From Furfurilactobacillus siliginis (lineage in GTDB: Bacteria; Bacillota; Bacilli; Lactobacillales; Lactobacillaceae): DNA of 39,648 nucleotides. Within the stretch, counting starts at the first letter, position 1. Every line of letters begins with the position of its first letter. The stretch lies in contig NZ_JQCB01000004.1 of NCBI RefSeq assembly GCF_001437435.1, forward strand, positions 6,202 through 45,849. Direction: 5' to 3'. The position numbers and the translations under genes were made by a program. Under the pieces are notes generated by a model. The model made no database searches. It was not told the origin of the DNA and was given only the letters and a program-made list of their open reading frames with translations. Positions 8,804 to 17,428 of this stretch are shown one piece after another.

Positions 8804-9460
8804 ATGTCATTTAACGTTTACATGGTTCGTCACGGTCAAACATACCTAAATTTGTATCATCGGATGCAAGGCTGGTCCGACGCACCCCTGACAGAAAAAG
8901 GCTTGGCTGATGGCACCCACGCAGGTGAATTGCTCTCAGCTGTGCCCTTTACGGCTGCGTATTCCAGCGATTTAGCTCGCACCCAGGCAACGGGTAAGCT
9001 GATCCTTGCCGAAAACGGTAGTGGAATCACTGCTACGACACCATGCCAAGAATTCCGTGAACAATTCTTTGGCTACTGGGAAGGCTACGATGATGGCTTG
9101 TTATGGCATCAGGTCGGCTCACCGCGTGGTGGTAACTCCTACAATGAACTCATTGAAAAATATGGTCTGCAAGAAACCACAGACTTAGTGGCTGCCGCTG
9201 ATCAGTATCATCATGCTGAAACTTATGCGGATATCTGGACGCGGATTCAAGCTGGGATTCAATTGTTACGTGATAACAGTCAAGACGGCGATAACGTTTT
9301 AGTTGTCACTCATGGGACCTATCTACGTCATGTGCTTGATCACTATGCGACTGACTTGCCAACGCAACCTGGCCCCCGCAATGGTAGTGTCACTAAGCTT
9401 GTCATTGATGATGCTACAGTCACTGTTAAGTACAGCGACCGACTAACATCAATTGACTAA
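8804..9460 (+). CDS. Histidine phosphatase family protein (phosphoglycerate mutase-like)
   Basis: This is a 218-residue cytoplasmic phosphatase or mutase of the histidine phosphatase superfamily. The phosphate-accepting RHG triad is in YMVRHGQTYLN (about residues 6-16), a YSSDLARTQATG block follows, and the second catalytic histidine is in VVTHGTYLRHV (about 179-189). GGAGG at 8794-8798 sets the ATG at 8804; the frame opens 14 codons earlier. Lactobacilli carry many of these proteins and most lack a proven substrate. A true glycolytic mutase is unlikely from length and motif spacing. Confidence 0.88.
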   Translation: MSFNVYMVRHGQTYLNLYHRMQGWSDAPLTEKGLADGTHAGELLSAVPFTAAYSSDLARTQATGKLILAENGSGITATTPCQEFREQFFGYWEGYDDGLLWHQVGSPRGGNSYNELIEKYGLQETTDLVAAADQYHHAETYADIWTRIQAGIQLLRDNSQDGDNVLVVTHGTYLRHVLDHYATDLPTQPGPRNGSVTKLVIDDATVTVKYSDRLTSID

Positions 9461-9468
9461 TCAAACTC

Positions 9469-9520
9469 AAAAAAGTTGTTATCAAGCCCTCAAACTGAGT
9501 GCTCGATAACAACTTTTTTA
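9469..9520. terminator. Bidirectional intrinsic terminator
   Basis: AAAAAGTTGTTATC pairs with GATAACAACTTTTT across a 21-nt loop. It separates the convergent phosphatase and DUF2316 genes. Confidence 0.85.
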
Positions 9521-9537
9521 TTTTTCGTATACTTCGT

Positions 9538-9849
9538 TTACAAATCGCCTGCTGACAAGCGGCGTTCATCAATAACTGTACTGTTTAAAAACCAGTACTG
9601 ATGCCAATCCCCCGCTAATGCAGTAAATGGAACCGGCACTTGTCCGGCCGCCTGCACTTTATCTAACACATAATTACGTAAAATCCACACATCTTCATAT
9701 GTCAGTTGGGTCAAGTTCAGCATATGTTCAAGTTTAATTTCACTAATCCCTAAATCAATCGCCACTTGAGCAACTGTTAGACCTGCGCGTTGAAAGTTGG
9801 CGCGAAACTCACGCTGAGTAGCGGCGCGTTGTGCTGGATTCAATGTCAT
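9538..9849 (-). CDS. DUF2316 family protein
   Basis: This is a small soluble protein of 103 residues. The pattern of an N-terminal Ala/Gln-rich helix, a helix-turn-helix-like stretch (GLTVAQVAIDLGISEIKLEHML), the WILRNYVLDKV helix and the C-terminal HQYWFLN matches the DUF2316 family of lactobacilli. No function is established; the central part suggests a DNA-binding fold, an inference only. AGGAAG lies upstream of the ATG. It follows a small unknown gene and an esterase on the same strand and may be co-transcribed. Confidence 0.78.
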   Translation of the reverse strand: MTLNPAQRAATQREFRANFQRAGLTVAQVAIDLGISEIKLEHMLNLTQLTYEDVWILRNYVLDKVQAAGQVPVPFTALAGDWHQYWFLNSTVIDERRLSAGDL

Positions 9850-9911
9850 TAGTTACGCTTCCTTTTCATCATTACATCAAAGCTATCAACTCAACGTCGC
9901 TGACGATTAGC

Positions 9912-10220
9912 TTAACCCTGTTGCGTTGTCGTGTACCTAGGTGCACTCAGCAATGGTTGACCCTCCAACACCGCTTTCCGTGTTGATTGCTTACGTAACG
10001 CATCTGCCAACGCGGCCTTAGGGTCTCGATGAACATGGGTCAGGTCTTCTTGTTCACTGCCGTCAACGAATCGACGTGCAACCTGGTTAATGTTGTTCGT
10101 CAACTGCCGTGTTTTAGTTTGTGATTCTGCTGGTGTAAAGGTGACTAAATCACGCACCAGTTTGCCAAGTAACTCATCATTATCAATGTGTTGCACTAAG
10201 TAATCAATTACGTCATTCAT
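9912..10220 (-). CDS. Small protein of unknown function
   Basis: This is a 102-residue, mostly helical, charged soluble protein that I do not recognise. The N-terminal part (NDVIDYLVQHIDNDELLGKL) is amphipathic, the middle is rich in Gln, Thr and Asn, and the C-terminal tail is basic. The ATG at 10220 follows GAGGTGG at a good distance, better than the start 6 codons upstream. It lies 62 bp before the DUF2316 gene and 97 bp after the esterase, all on one strand, so it may belong to that operon. Confidence 0.65.
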   Translation of the reverse strand: MNDVIDYLVQHIDNDELLGKLVRDLVTFTPAESQTKTRQLTNNINQVARRFVDGSEQEDLTHVHRDPKAALADALRKQSTRKAVLEGQPLLSAPRYTTTQQG

Positions 10221-10317
10221 CCTGATCCACCTCACCAATTTCTAAATGTGATGAGTATGATAGTGCTTCCCAAAATCAAAGTCAACCGCTTTGAAACAGA
10301 CGACGAAAACTGTTCCT

Positions 10318-11064
10318 TTAGCCGGCAGCAACCGGTTGTTCGATCAAACGCACAAGTTGATCAAACGCGACGGTTGCTTCAGGCATCGGTAGCGTATAGA
10401 AGTTATGCATCATATGAGGGAACTCAAAGAAATCAAGATGCACGCCATCTGCTTGTGCTTGATCGCGGAATTTTACTGCATCTGGATAAAGCAACTCGTC
10501 AGAACCCACAAAAATCGCGATGTGCCCTAATCCTTGTACATTACCATAAATCGGACTGACACGCCAATCATCCGTTGTGGTATGACGCGCATAGTAATGA
10601 CCCATCATCACTTGTTGTGAATAACGATCCAAAACAAGATCCTTATTTTCATAACTGGCAATCGCTGGGTTAGTTAAGCCAACGTCTAAAACAGGTGATA
10701 ATCCGATAACATTCTTTGGTTGTGGCAACCCAACTTCCTTTAAGTGTTCAGCTAAGCTCAACGCCAGGCCGCCCCCAGCGGAGTCGCCTAAGAGAATCAG
10801 CTTGTCTGGTGCCACTTTCGTCAAAATCTGTCGATACAAGCCGTCTAACATGTTTAAAACATCTTTATGATCATGGGTTGGTGCTAGTGGGTAAATAGGC
10901 ATTAACACCGTTCCAGAAATCACATCGGCTAGTTGACGCGCAAAGCGGACCTGCATGCCGCGTGGTTGATTCCAAAATGAACCCCCATGTAGGTATAAAA
11001 CCACGTAGCTTTGATCATCATACTTGCCATGGAACTCATATGTATCTTCATAAGTCGTAGGCAC
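10318..11064 (-). CDS. Alpha/beta hydrolase catalytic part (downstream fragment)
   Basis: If translated by itself from GTG at 11064, this part gives a 248-residue hydrolase with the whole catalytic set: HGG (about 26-28), GDSAGGG (about 93-99), an Asp in the GSDELLYPD region and a His in HMMHNF. No good ribosome binding site precedes the GTG; only translational coupling from the TAA 9 bp upstream could start it. It would lack the N-terminal anchor and cap segment and would be cytoplasmic. I think the whole gene is more likely inactive or misread than split by design. Confidence 0.45.
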   Translation of the reverse strand: MPTTYEDTYEFHGKYDDQSYVVLYLHGGSFWNQPRGMQVRFARQLADVISGTVLMPIYPLAPTHDHKDVLNMLDGLYRQILTKVAPDKLILLGDSAGGGLALSLAEHLKEVGLPQPKNVIGLSPVLDVGLTNPAIASYENKDLVLDRYSQQVMMGHYYARHTTTDDWRVSPIYGNVQGLGHIAIFVGSDELLYPDAVKFRDQAQADGVHLDFFEFPHMMHNFYTLPMPEATVAFDQLVRLIEQPVAAG

Positions 11065-11313
11065 CTGAACGTCTTACTTTTCCGCCAACCGTGCATCCAT
11101 TTCCCAAGGCTGCTGGTTCTTTTTTAGGTAGTAATCATACGTCACGAGATTTTCTGCATGTTTATAAGGACTAAACATCTGCTTGGGATGTAGTCGCACA
11201 AGATTCTCTAAGAGTTTACTACTGACGCTGCGCTTCTCCACTAGCTTAGCCTCTGCAGCCAGCGTTGCGCCGGCGACCAATGCGGCCGTGGCAAGAATGT
11301 GTTTTGCTTTCAT
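10318..11313 (-). pseudogene. Alpha/beta hydrolase (esterase) gene interrupted by an in-frame TAA
   Basis: One continuous frame runs from ATG 11313 to stop 10318, broken only by TAA at 11074-11076. The first 79 residues (good AGGAGG site; hydrophobic residues 5-22, then a basic helix) end at QPWEMDARLAEK. After the stop the frame resumes with DVQVPTTYEDTYEFHG and encodes the catalytic core: oxyanion HGGSFW, nucleophile elbow GDSAGG, and a late FPHMMHNF block supplying the catalytic His. Together they make about 331 codons, a normal length for membrane-tethered lactobacillar esterases of the hormone-sensitive-lipase type. A single substitution (for example AAA or CAA to TAA) would explain it. 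A sequencing error is possible. Confidence 0.75.
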
Positions 11314-11432
11314 GTGTGCGCCTCCTCGTTTCTCTTAGTTTACAACGTCGCTAGCTAAAATACCCGTGTGTTTCCTCAAAAAGTGATGATTCAGGTTGCC
11401 ATCAACTTTTGGCGCTGACAAAAAAGCAGTAC

Positions 11433-11551
11433 GTCAATCAAAAAGTGGGACATCAGTCATTGACGTCCCACTTTTTGATTGACGAACTTAAATAGAGAAA
11501 ACGTGGTTCTAGGTCTTACTCACAGCTTCCCGACTTTTAGCCCACTCTCAC
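11433..11551 (-). repeat. Dispersed repeat R, copy R2 (shortened), with terminator
   Basis: This copy is inverted relative to R1 and lacks the middle of the element. It keeps the TTCTAGGTCTTACTCACAGC and TTCCCGACTTTTAGCCCAC blocks, AACTTAAATAG, and a terminal hairpin whose 19-bp perfect stem (11433-11451 with 11465-11483) surrounds GTGGGAC/GTCCCAC. It lies 3' of the SDR gene and can end its transcript before the esterase. Confidence 0.8.
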
Positions 11552-11564
11552 CCGACCTTATATC

Positions 11565-12371
11565 CTACTTCATCATATGCCTTGCAACTCGGTCCTGTAA
11601 TCGGAAGCCAGTGAGCCGCGTTAAATTCATCATCAGCCGCTCACGAAAGCGTACTTGATAACGAATCTTTGGTTTGCTTGCGTGCACAGCCTTCATAATG
11701 ACAGCCGCCACATCGTGAACCGTCTGTGTAGCTTGCGTGATGGTTGCAGCCTGTTTTTCAGCGAGCTTCCGGTACGGTGAAGTTTGTGGCGTATTTGCCA
11801 ACAATTCCGTATTAGTGACATTGGCCCAGTTCGTTTTTGTAATCCCAGGCTCAACAATGACCACATCAATATCGAAATCTGCTAATTCCAACCGTAGCAC
11901 ATCAGTCATCGTTTCTAAGGCATGCTTAGAAACGTGATACCAACCAGCCATGGCAAAGTAACTTTGTCCAGCTAAAGAGGAAATATTGATGATTCTGCCA
12001 CGCTTGTCGGCCATCATCGTTGGCAAGAATCCTTGAATCAAGTCCATGATGCCAAAAACATTCACTTCTAACTGCATGCGTGCCTCAGTTAAGGAAACTT
12101 CCGCCAGTGCGCCAAACAACCCATAGCCTGCAGAATTCACTAAGATGTCAATGTGTTGATACGTATCGATCACATACGCCACAAAAGCTGTCACACTGCT
12201 GTGATCAGTGACGTCTAAATTATGTGCGTCAATACCTGCCGCCTTGAGCCCAACATCTTCACTGATGTGCCGTGAACCACCGATAACCTGATAACCATCT
12301 GCTTTCAAAGCTAACGCGGTTTGGCGACCAATGCCTGATGAGGCACCTGTTACAACTGCAACTTTTGTCAT
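11565..12371 (-). CDS. Short-chain dehydrogenase/reductase (SDR)
   Basis: This is a 268-residue classical SDR oxidoreductase using NAD(P)H. The Rossmann TGASSGIG motif is at 8-15, an NSAG variant of NNAG at about 79-82, and the catalytic Ser132, Tyr145 and Lys149 (SSLAG...WYHVSKH) are present. The substrate is unknown. It is divergent from a TetR-family regulator, and a repeated GATAGAACTAT half-site lies in its promoter, so repression by that regulator is likely. An R-type repeat with a terminator follows the stop. Confidence 0.9.
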   Translation of the reverse strand: MTKVAVVTGASSGIGRQTALALKADGYQVIGGSRHISEDVGLKAAGIDAHNLDVTDHSSVTAFVAYVIDTYQHIDILVNSAGYGLFGALAEVSLTEARMQLEVNVFGIMDLIQGFLPTMMADKRGRIINISSLAGQSYFAMAGWYHVSKHALETMTDVLRLELADFDIDVVIVEPGITKTNWANVTNTELLANTPQTSPYRKLAEKQAATITQATQTVHDVAAVIMKAVHASKPKIRYQVRFRERLMMNLTRLTGFRLQDRVARHMMK

Positions 12372-12390
12372 GTTTAATACTCCTTTAAGT

Positions 12391-12470
12391 ATAGTTCTAT
12401 CTCTTAAATAATAAAGCGAGTATAAACGATAGAACTATATCTAGTCAACTACAAACTTTTCGTATATGAT
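12391..12470. promoter_or_regulatory. Divergent SDR/TetR promoter region with inverted operator copies
   Basis: ATAGTTCTATC (12391-12401) and its reverse complement GATAGAACTAT (12428-12438) lie 37 bp apart. The second copy sits in the spacer of the SDR promoter, -35 TTGACT (12443-12448) and -10 TATACT (12419-12424), 18 bp apart on the minus strand. On the plus strand TATGAT (12465-12470) with TAGTCA (12442-12447) could serve the regulator. The two -35 boxes overlap. This fits control by the TetR protein encoded next door. Confidence 0.7.
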
Positions 12471-12491
12471 TGAACTTAAGGAGACCTATTC

Positions 12492-13079
12492 ATGAAATTA
12501 AAAAGTGAAGCATTACGCCAACAGATTCTCACTGCTGCGACCACAATTATCGTTAACGAAGGTCTAACCGCCGTCTCAACCGTTAAAGTTGCTAAGGCTG
12601 TTAAGACGCCCCAATCAAATATCTATTCCTACTTTCAAAATAAAGAAGCGTTGCTGTTGGCTGTCTTTGCAGCACATCAGCAACGCTTGATTGAAGCTTT
12701 AACCAGTGTCTTAGATGAGACGCTGTCGCCTAAAGAAAAGCTACATCAATTAGTCACAGCGATGGTTCAGTTGGGACTCGCACATCCCGACACCATTCGC
12801 ATCATTTTGTTATTTCGTCAGCAACCCGAATGGCGCCCACGTTTGCCTAAAAATTCCGACAGTGCATTTTTCACGGCCATCTTCACGCAATTTGCACAAC
12901 TACAGCAACAACAGATCGTCAAACCTTATGACGCCTCATTCCTAGCAGAAGGTGTCTTCAGTATCATCACCAATTACCTAATCGCCATTGATGCTGGTGA
13001 GTTAACCACGACAGCACTATCTCAAGCCGACCTCATGACCCTAGTCGACGACTTCTTGTTGATGCCTGACTATCGGTAA
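12492..13079 (+). CDS. TetR/AcrR-family transcriptional regulator
   Basis: This is a 195-residue DNA-binding protein. Residues about 8-55 form the TetR N-terminal domain (ILTAATTIIVNEGLTAVSTVKVAKAV...NIYSYFQNKEALLLAVF); the rest is an all-helical ligand and dimer domain. AAGGAG precedes the ATG. It is divergent from the SDR gene with inverted GATAGAACTAT sites between them, so it most likely represses the SDR gene and perhaps itself, released by an unknown small molecule. Confidence 0.9.
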   Translation: MKLKSEALRQQILTAATTIIVNEGLTAVSTVKVAKAVKTPQSNIYSYFQNKEALLLAVFAAHQQRLIEALTSVLDETLSPKEKLHQLVTAMVQLGLAHPDTIRIILLFRQQPEWRPRLPKNSDSAFFTAIFTQFAQLQQQQIVKPYDASFLAEGVFSIITNYLIAIDAGELTTTALSQADLMTLVDDFLLMPDYR

Positions 13080-13084
13080 ACAAA

Positions 13085-13260
13085 GAGTGGGGCTAAAGTC
13101 GGGAAGTCGTGAGCAAGACCTAGAACGGCCGTACGGATTGGTCTTCAATCCGGCATCACTCGTAGTCTGCACAGCGACTTGACTTTTGATCCACGTTTTT
13201 ACTATTTAAGTTCGTAAATCAAAAACGAGTTTGGGACAAGATAACCTATGTCCCACTCTC
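13085..13260 (+). repeat. Dispersed repeat R, copy R3 (full length)
   Basis: This is the clearest full copy. Head GAGTGGGGCTAAAGTCGGGA, then GAGCAAGACCTAGAACGGCC, TACGGATTGGTCTTCAATCC, CGTAGTCTGCACAGCGACTT, ACTATTTAAGTTCGTAAATC and the terminal GTTTGGGACA/TGTCCCACTC hairpin (about 13227-13260). It lies between the convergent tetR and oppF genes. Confidence 0.85.
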
Positions 13261-13291
13261 TAGAAAACAAAACATCGACCGCAATCCAACA

Positions 13292-13321
13292 AAAAACGCC
13301 ACCCGCAAAGGTGGCGTTTTT
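13292..13321. terminator. Intrinsic terminator of the first opp operon
   Basis: A 12-bp stem AAAAACGCCACC / GGTGGCGTTTTT with a 6-nt loop ends six bases before the oppF stop codon (13327-13329) and gives a T-run on the minus strand. Confidence 0.85.
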
Positions 13322-13326
13322 AATGT

Positions 13327-14286
13327 TTATAAGACTTCTAATCCAGCTTGTCGTGCACGTTCCTGATACTTAGGAATTTCATCTTCCGCAGCTCGAACAA
13401 AGTGGTGCGGTGCAATTTCTACCATTGTCCGTGGTTTGTCGTCACCTTCTTGAGATGCGTCATAGTGAATCTCCTGACGGGCACGTTCAATTTCAGGGTC
13501 TGGCACAGGCACGGCTGATAACAGACTCGTCGTGTAGTCATGCAGTGGCTTCGTATAAACCTCGTCAGCCGGTCCGATTTCCAGCATCCGACCATAATGC
13601 ATAACTCCGATACGATCTGAAATGTACTTCACCATTGATAAATCATGGGCAATAAACAGGTAAGTCAGGTTTTGCTTAATTTGCAATTCCTTCATCAAGT
13701 TAACGACCTGGGCTTGAATGGACACATCCAATGCTGAAATTGGTTCATCAGCAATGATAAAGTTTGGATTAACCGCTAACGCGCGGGCAATTCCAATCCG
13801 TTGCCGTTGCCCACCGGAAAATTCATGGGGATAACGACTCGAATGGTCTTTATTCAAACCCACTGTCTCCAGTAATGATTCAACCATTTGTGACCGTTCT
13901 TCATCATTTTTAGCCAAGTGGTGGATGTCGATACCTTCAGCCACGATGTCCTTAACCTTCATCCGCGGGTTCAATGATGCATAAGGATCTTGGAAAATCA
14001 TCTGCATTTCTTTACGAAATTCCAGTTGTGATTTGCGATCTCTAATCTTAGCAACATCCTTGCCGTTGAAAAGCACTTCACCTGCAGTGGGATCATATAA
14101 ATGAATGATTGCGCGCCCGGTCGTCGTCTTACCTGAACCGGATTCGCCGACCAAACCAAACGTCTCTCCTTCGTAAACATCGAAGGAAACGTCATCCACA
14201 GCATGCACTTCATCAGCTCTGCCAATGTTGAAATACTGCTTTAATCCTTTGACTTCAAGAATCTTTTTACGATTCGTGTAATCCAT
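13327..14286 (-). CDS. oppF: Oligopeptide ABC transporter ATP-binding protein OppF
   Basis: This is a 319-residue cytoplasmic ATPase that pairs with OppD to power peptide import. Walker A GESGSGKT is at 47-54, the Q-loop MIFQDPYASLNP near 97-108, the signature SGGQRQR at 157-163 and Walker B IIADE at 177-181; the oligopeptide-type C-terminal extension follows. It is the last gene of a five-gene operon (A-B-C-D-F), 15 bp after oppD, and is followed directly by a strong terminator. Confidence 0.92.
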   Translation of the reverse strand: MDYTNRKKILEVKGLKQYFNIGRADEVHAVDDVSFDVYEGETFGLVGESGSGKTTTGRAIIHLYDPTAGEVLFNGKDVAKIRDRKSQLEFRKEMQMIFQDPYASLNPRMKVKDIVAEGIDIHHLAKNDEERSQMVESLLETVGLNKDHSSRYPHEFSGGQRQRIGIARALAVNPNFIIADEPISALDVSIQAQVVNLMKELQIKQNLTYLFIAHDLSMVKYISDRIGVMHYGRMLEIGPADEVYTKPLHDYTTSLLSAVPVPDPEIERARQEIHYDASQEGDDKPRTMVEIAPHHFVRAAEDEIPKYQERARQAGLEVL

Positions 14287-14301
14287 ACTGACGTCTCCTT
14301 T

Positions 14302-15420
14302 CTATTCACGATCATCATCGAAGGTCGTGGTTGGTGTGACTGGGGTCTCTGGGCGAACCAGTTCGCCAGCTTCATTATGCATGCTAGCCCATTGTGCCTG
14401 CCGCTTTGCAATGGCAGCTGGTGGTGTGACTTTCGGTGCACGTGGATCCAACAACCAAGTAGCTGCAGCATGCGTCTTGGACACTTGGAAAAACGGTGGT
14501 TCTTGTTCTGCATCAATCTTTAAAGCGTACGAATTACGCGCCGCAAAAGCATCACCCTTGGGTGGATCCAATAAGTCAGGCGGTGTCCCTGGGATTGCAG
14601 ATAGCTCCCCACTTTGGGTATCCAACGTCGGCATGGAATTTAATAAGCCCCATGTATATGGATGTTGTGGATTATAGAAGATTTCATCTACGGTACCGTA
14701 TTCCACGATTTTACCCGCGTACATAACGGCAATCCGGTCAGCCATCCCTGCAACCACCCCTAAATCATGGGTGATGAAGATGATTGACGTTTCAATCTTT
14801 TCTTGTAATTCCTTCATTAACTTCAGAATTTGTGCCTGAATCGTTACATCCAACGCTGTGGTTGGTTCATCAGCAATCAGCACTTCTGGGTAACAAATCA
14901 ACGCAATGGCAATCACGATTCGTTGCCGCATCCCACCAGAAAATTGATGTGGATAATCGTTGATCCGGTGTTCAGCATCAGTAATGCCAACGAGCTTCAG
15001 CATTTCCAACGCTTGTGCCATCGCCTTATCTTTAGAAATATGCTTGTGAATCCGTAATGGTTCAGCAATTTGCCGACCAATCTTCATCGTGGGATCCAAA
15101 GACGTCATTGGGTCTTGGAAAATCATCGCGATATCCATGCCCCGAATTTCTTGCATTTCCTTTTCAGATTTCTTCAGCACATCTTCACCGTGGAACAAGA
15201 TCTCCCCACCGGCAATTTCTGCGTTATCAGCATTTAAGCCCATCAAGGAACGCGTCGTAACTGATTTACCTGAACCTGATTCACCAACAATGGCTAACGT
15301 TTCACCCTTTTTTAAATGGAAGGAAACGTCACGAATCGCCTTAACCTTACCCGCATAGGTGTTGAAGTTAATCTTCAGGTTGTTAACTTCGATTAAATTT
15401 TCATTCTCAGTGTTTTCCAT
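14302..15420 (-). CDS. oppD: Oligopeptide ABC transporter ATP-binding protein OppD
   Basis: This is a 372-residue ATPase subunit. Walker A GESGSGKS is at 46-53, signature SGGMRQR at 161-167 and Walker B LIADE at 181-185; NPQHPYTWGLLNSMP marks the oligopeptide-family C-terminal domain. Members often carry a Cys-rich GCPFAPRC-like motif there that binds an iron-sulfur cluster in some species. Here the corresponding stretch reads GDAFAARNSYALKID with no Cys, so no cluster is expected. It lies 13 bp after oppC and before oppF. Confidence 0.92.
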   Translation of the reverse strand: MENTENENLIEVNNLKINFNTYAGKVKAIRDVSFHLKKGETLAIVGESGSGKSVTTRSLMGLNADNAEIAGGEILFHGEDVLKKSEKEMQEIRGMDIAMIFQDPMTSLDPTMKIGRQIAEPLRIHKHISKDKAMAQALEMLKLVGITDAEHRINDYPHQFSGGMRQRIVIAIALICYPEVLIADEPTTALDVTIQAQILKLMKELQEKIETSIIFITHDLGVVAGMADRIAVMYAGKIVEYGTVDEIFYNPQHPYTWGLLNSMPTLDTQSGELSAIPGTPPDLLDPPKGDAFAARNSYALKIDAEQEPPFFQVSKTHAAATWLLDPRAPKVTPPAAIAKRQAQWASMHNEAGELVRPETPVTPTTTFDDDRE

Positions 15421-15433
15421 GATTAAACTTCAC

Positions 15434-16456
15434 CTACTCTCTTGAACGTGGGTCAAAGGCATCCCGTAAGCCGTCAGCAAACAGGTTGAAACAAATCAGA
15501 ATAATCATCAGCACAATGGCTGGGTACCACATCTGGAACGGCAAGAACTGGAAGTTCTTTTGTCCATCAGAAATTAACGTCCCCAGTGAAGCTGTTGGTG
15601 GTTGAATCCCAATTCCGATATAAGATAGGAACGCTTCAAAGAAGATCACACTTGGAATCGTAAACATCGTCTGAATGATGATCACGGAACTCATATTTGG
15701 AATCAAATGTTTCCAGGCAATCTTCCAGGAACTTTCACCTAACGTCCGTGCTGACAAGATATACTCCTGACTCTTTAAGGTCAGCGCTTCAGCACGAATC
15801 AGCCGTGCCATCGTTGTCCAGCCTGAAATGGCAATGGCTAAGGAAATCGATAGTAGCGATCCCTTCATCACAACCAATAACAGAATCATGTACACCAAGT
15901 TAGGAACGGAGGACAAGATTTCAATGATCCGTTGCATGATCATATCCGTCCGACCGCCCCGCCACCCTGACGTGAGCCCATATCCGACCCCGATGGTCAA
16001 ATCCATCAAGGTGGCAATCAAGGCAACCATCAAGGAAACGCGTGTCCCGGCAATAATCCGTGATAATAAATCACGGCCAAGATAGTCGGTCCCTAAAATC
16101 CAGTATTTATTGGCAGGAACATGTTGCTGTTCGTAAGCATCAACACGTCCGCCATCGACGCTTTTAGTCCCGTCTAAACCGGGAATGTGCACACCGGGAA
16201 TCTTTGGTGGCAAATTCGTGTAGGCTGGTTGCGCGTTATTTGGTTGGTGTGGTGAAATCACTGGCCCAGCCAAGGAAATGGCGAAGATGGCTACCAAAAT
16301 CCACATCGAAATCAACGCAATCTTGTTTTTCTTTAACCGCCGCCATGCATCCTGCGTAAACGTTAAGGAAGGCGCGGCAATCTTTTCGTTGTCCAAGTGT
16401 TCTTCTTGGCCCAACGGTTGAAAGGCATCGTTTGGAACATTCACATTTTCAGCCAT
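15434..16456 (-). CDS. oppC: Oligopeptide ABC transporter permease OppC
   Basis: This is a 340-residue inner permease subunit with about six transmembrane helices. A cytoplasmic N-terminal tail of about 40 residues precedes TM1 (IALISMWILVAIFAISLAG). The GTDYLGRDLLSRIIAGTRVSL block and the EAA loop EYILSARTLGESSWKIAWKHLIPN are typical OppC/DppC signatures; the loop docks on the ATPases. Its start codon overlaps the oppB stop (TAATG), so translation is coupled. It forms the membrane channel with OppB. Confidence 0.93.
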   Translation of the reverse strand: MAENVNVPNDAFQPLGQEEHLDNEKIAAPSLTFTQDAWRRLKKNKIALISMWILVAIFAISLAGPVISPHQPNNAQPAYTNLPPKIPGVHIPGLDGTKSVDGGRVDAYEQQHVPANKYWILGTDYLGRDLLSRIIAGTRVSLMVALIATLMDLTIGVGYGLTSGWRGGRTDMIMQRIIEILSSVPNLVYMILLLVVMKGSLLSISLAIAISGWTTMARLIRAEALTLKSQEYILSARTLGESSWKIAWKHLIPNMSSVIIIQTMFTIPSVIFFEAFLSYIGIGIQPPTASLGTLISDGQKNFQFLPFQMWYPAIVLMIILICFNLFADGLRDAFDPRSRE

Positions 16457-17385
16457 TAGCTTTGCCCTCCTTGTAAACGAATCCGTGGGTCAACGATTCC
16501 GTACACGATGTCCGTAATTAGCAGCACAATCACTAATAAGACAGAGTACATCATCGTAATTCCCATGATGGTTGGGTAATCGTTGGTCGTAATAGACTTA
16601 ACGAATTGTTCCCCAATCCCAGGAACCGCAAAAATATTTTCAACAACCAGCGACCCAGTCATTAAGTTAACAGTCAGTGGTCCAATCAACGTAATCAGTG
16701 GAATCAGTGAGTTCCGCAGGGCATGGTGATAAACCACCCCAGTCTGCGTTAATCCCTTAGCCTTCGCTAATTCAATGTAGTCTGAGCTCATGACATCGAC
16801 CATTTCGGTTCGGATGAACCGCGCCGTAGTCGCAAATGGTGAGCCCGCCAGCGCAATCGTCGGTAGAATCGTGTAGGCGAAGTTCCCCCAACCGGCAACT
16901 GGAAAAGCACCGGCCTTCAAACCAAGGTAGTACTGTAACAAAATGGCCAATACGAAACTTGGAATCGAAATCATCAGGATGGAAATGATGGTCATCGTTC
17001 CATCAACCCATGTGTTACGACGAATGGCAGCAATCCCACCAACGATAATTCCCAGTAACACACCGACGATCATCGCCTGAACCCCCAATTGGAACGATGC
17101 AGGCATCCGGGTAGCTAATAGGTAGGAAACAGGTTGGTTATCAAATTGGAATGATAAACCGAAGTTCCCTTGAACCATGCCGCCCAGATAAATCAGATAT
17201 TGTTGCCACACTGGCTTATCTAAGCCATACGTGTGATAAATCATTTGAATTTGTGCATGCGAGAGTTTTGACTCATTACTCAACGGTGTCCCTGGTAGCA
17301 ACTTCATCATGAAAAAGGTGATTGTCGCAATCAAAAATAACGTTAAGAGGAGGTAAAACAGACGCTTTAGCAGATATTTTGCCAT
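16456..17385 (-). CDS. oppB: Oligopeptide ABC transporter permease OppB
   Basis: This is a 309-residue permease subunit. The N-terminal MAKYLLKRLFYLLLTLFLIA and MKLLPGTPL are characteristic of OppB/DppB; the EAA loop DYIELAKAKGLTQTGVVYHHALRNS is near residue 200. About six transmembrane helices are visible. It follows oppA after a 169-bp gap that carries two hairpins, so it is probably transcribed by partial read-through from the oppA promoter, less strongly than oppA. Confidence 0.93.
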   Translation of the reverse strand: MAKYLLKRLFYLLLTLFLIATITFFMMKLLPGTPLSNESKLSHAQIQMIYHTYGLDKPVWQQYLIYLGGMVQGNFGLSFQFDNQPVSYLLATRMPASFQLGVQAMIVGVLLGIIVGGIAAIRRNTWVDGTMTIISILMISIPSFVLAILLQYYLGLKAGAFPVAGWGNFAYTILPTIALAGSPFATTARFIRTEMVDVMSSDYIELAKAKGLTQTGVVYHHALRNSLIPLITLIGPLTVNLMTGSLVVENIFAVPGIGEQFVKSITTNDYPTIMGITMMYSVLLVIVLLITDIVYGIVDPRIRLQGGQS

Positions 17386-17428
17386 AAACTTACTTCCTCA
17401 CAATCTGAACCTGACAGTATAATTGCTG

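Noticed and set aside
10248-10559. Plus-strand frame of 103 codons opposite the esterase
   Set aside because: It lies antisense to a recognised catalytic domain, has no family resemblance and no ribosome site.
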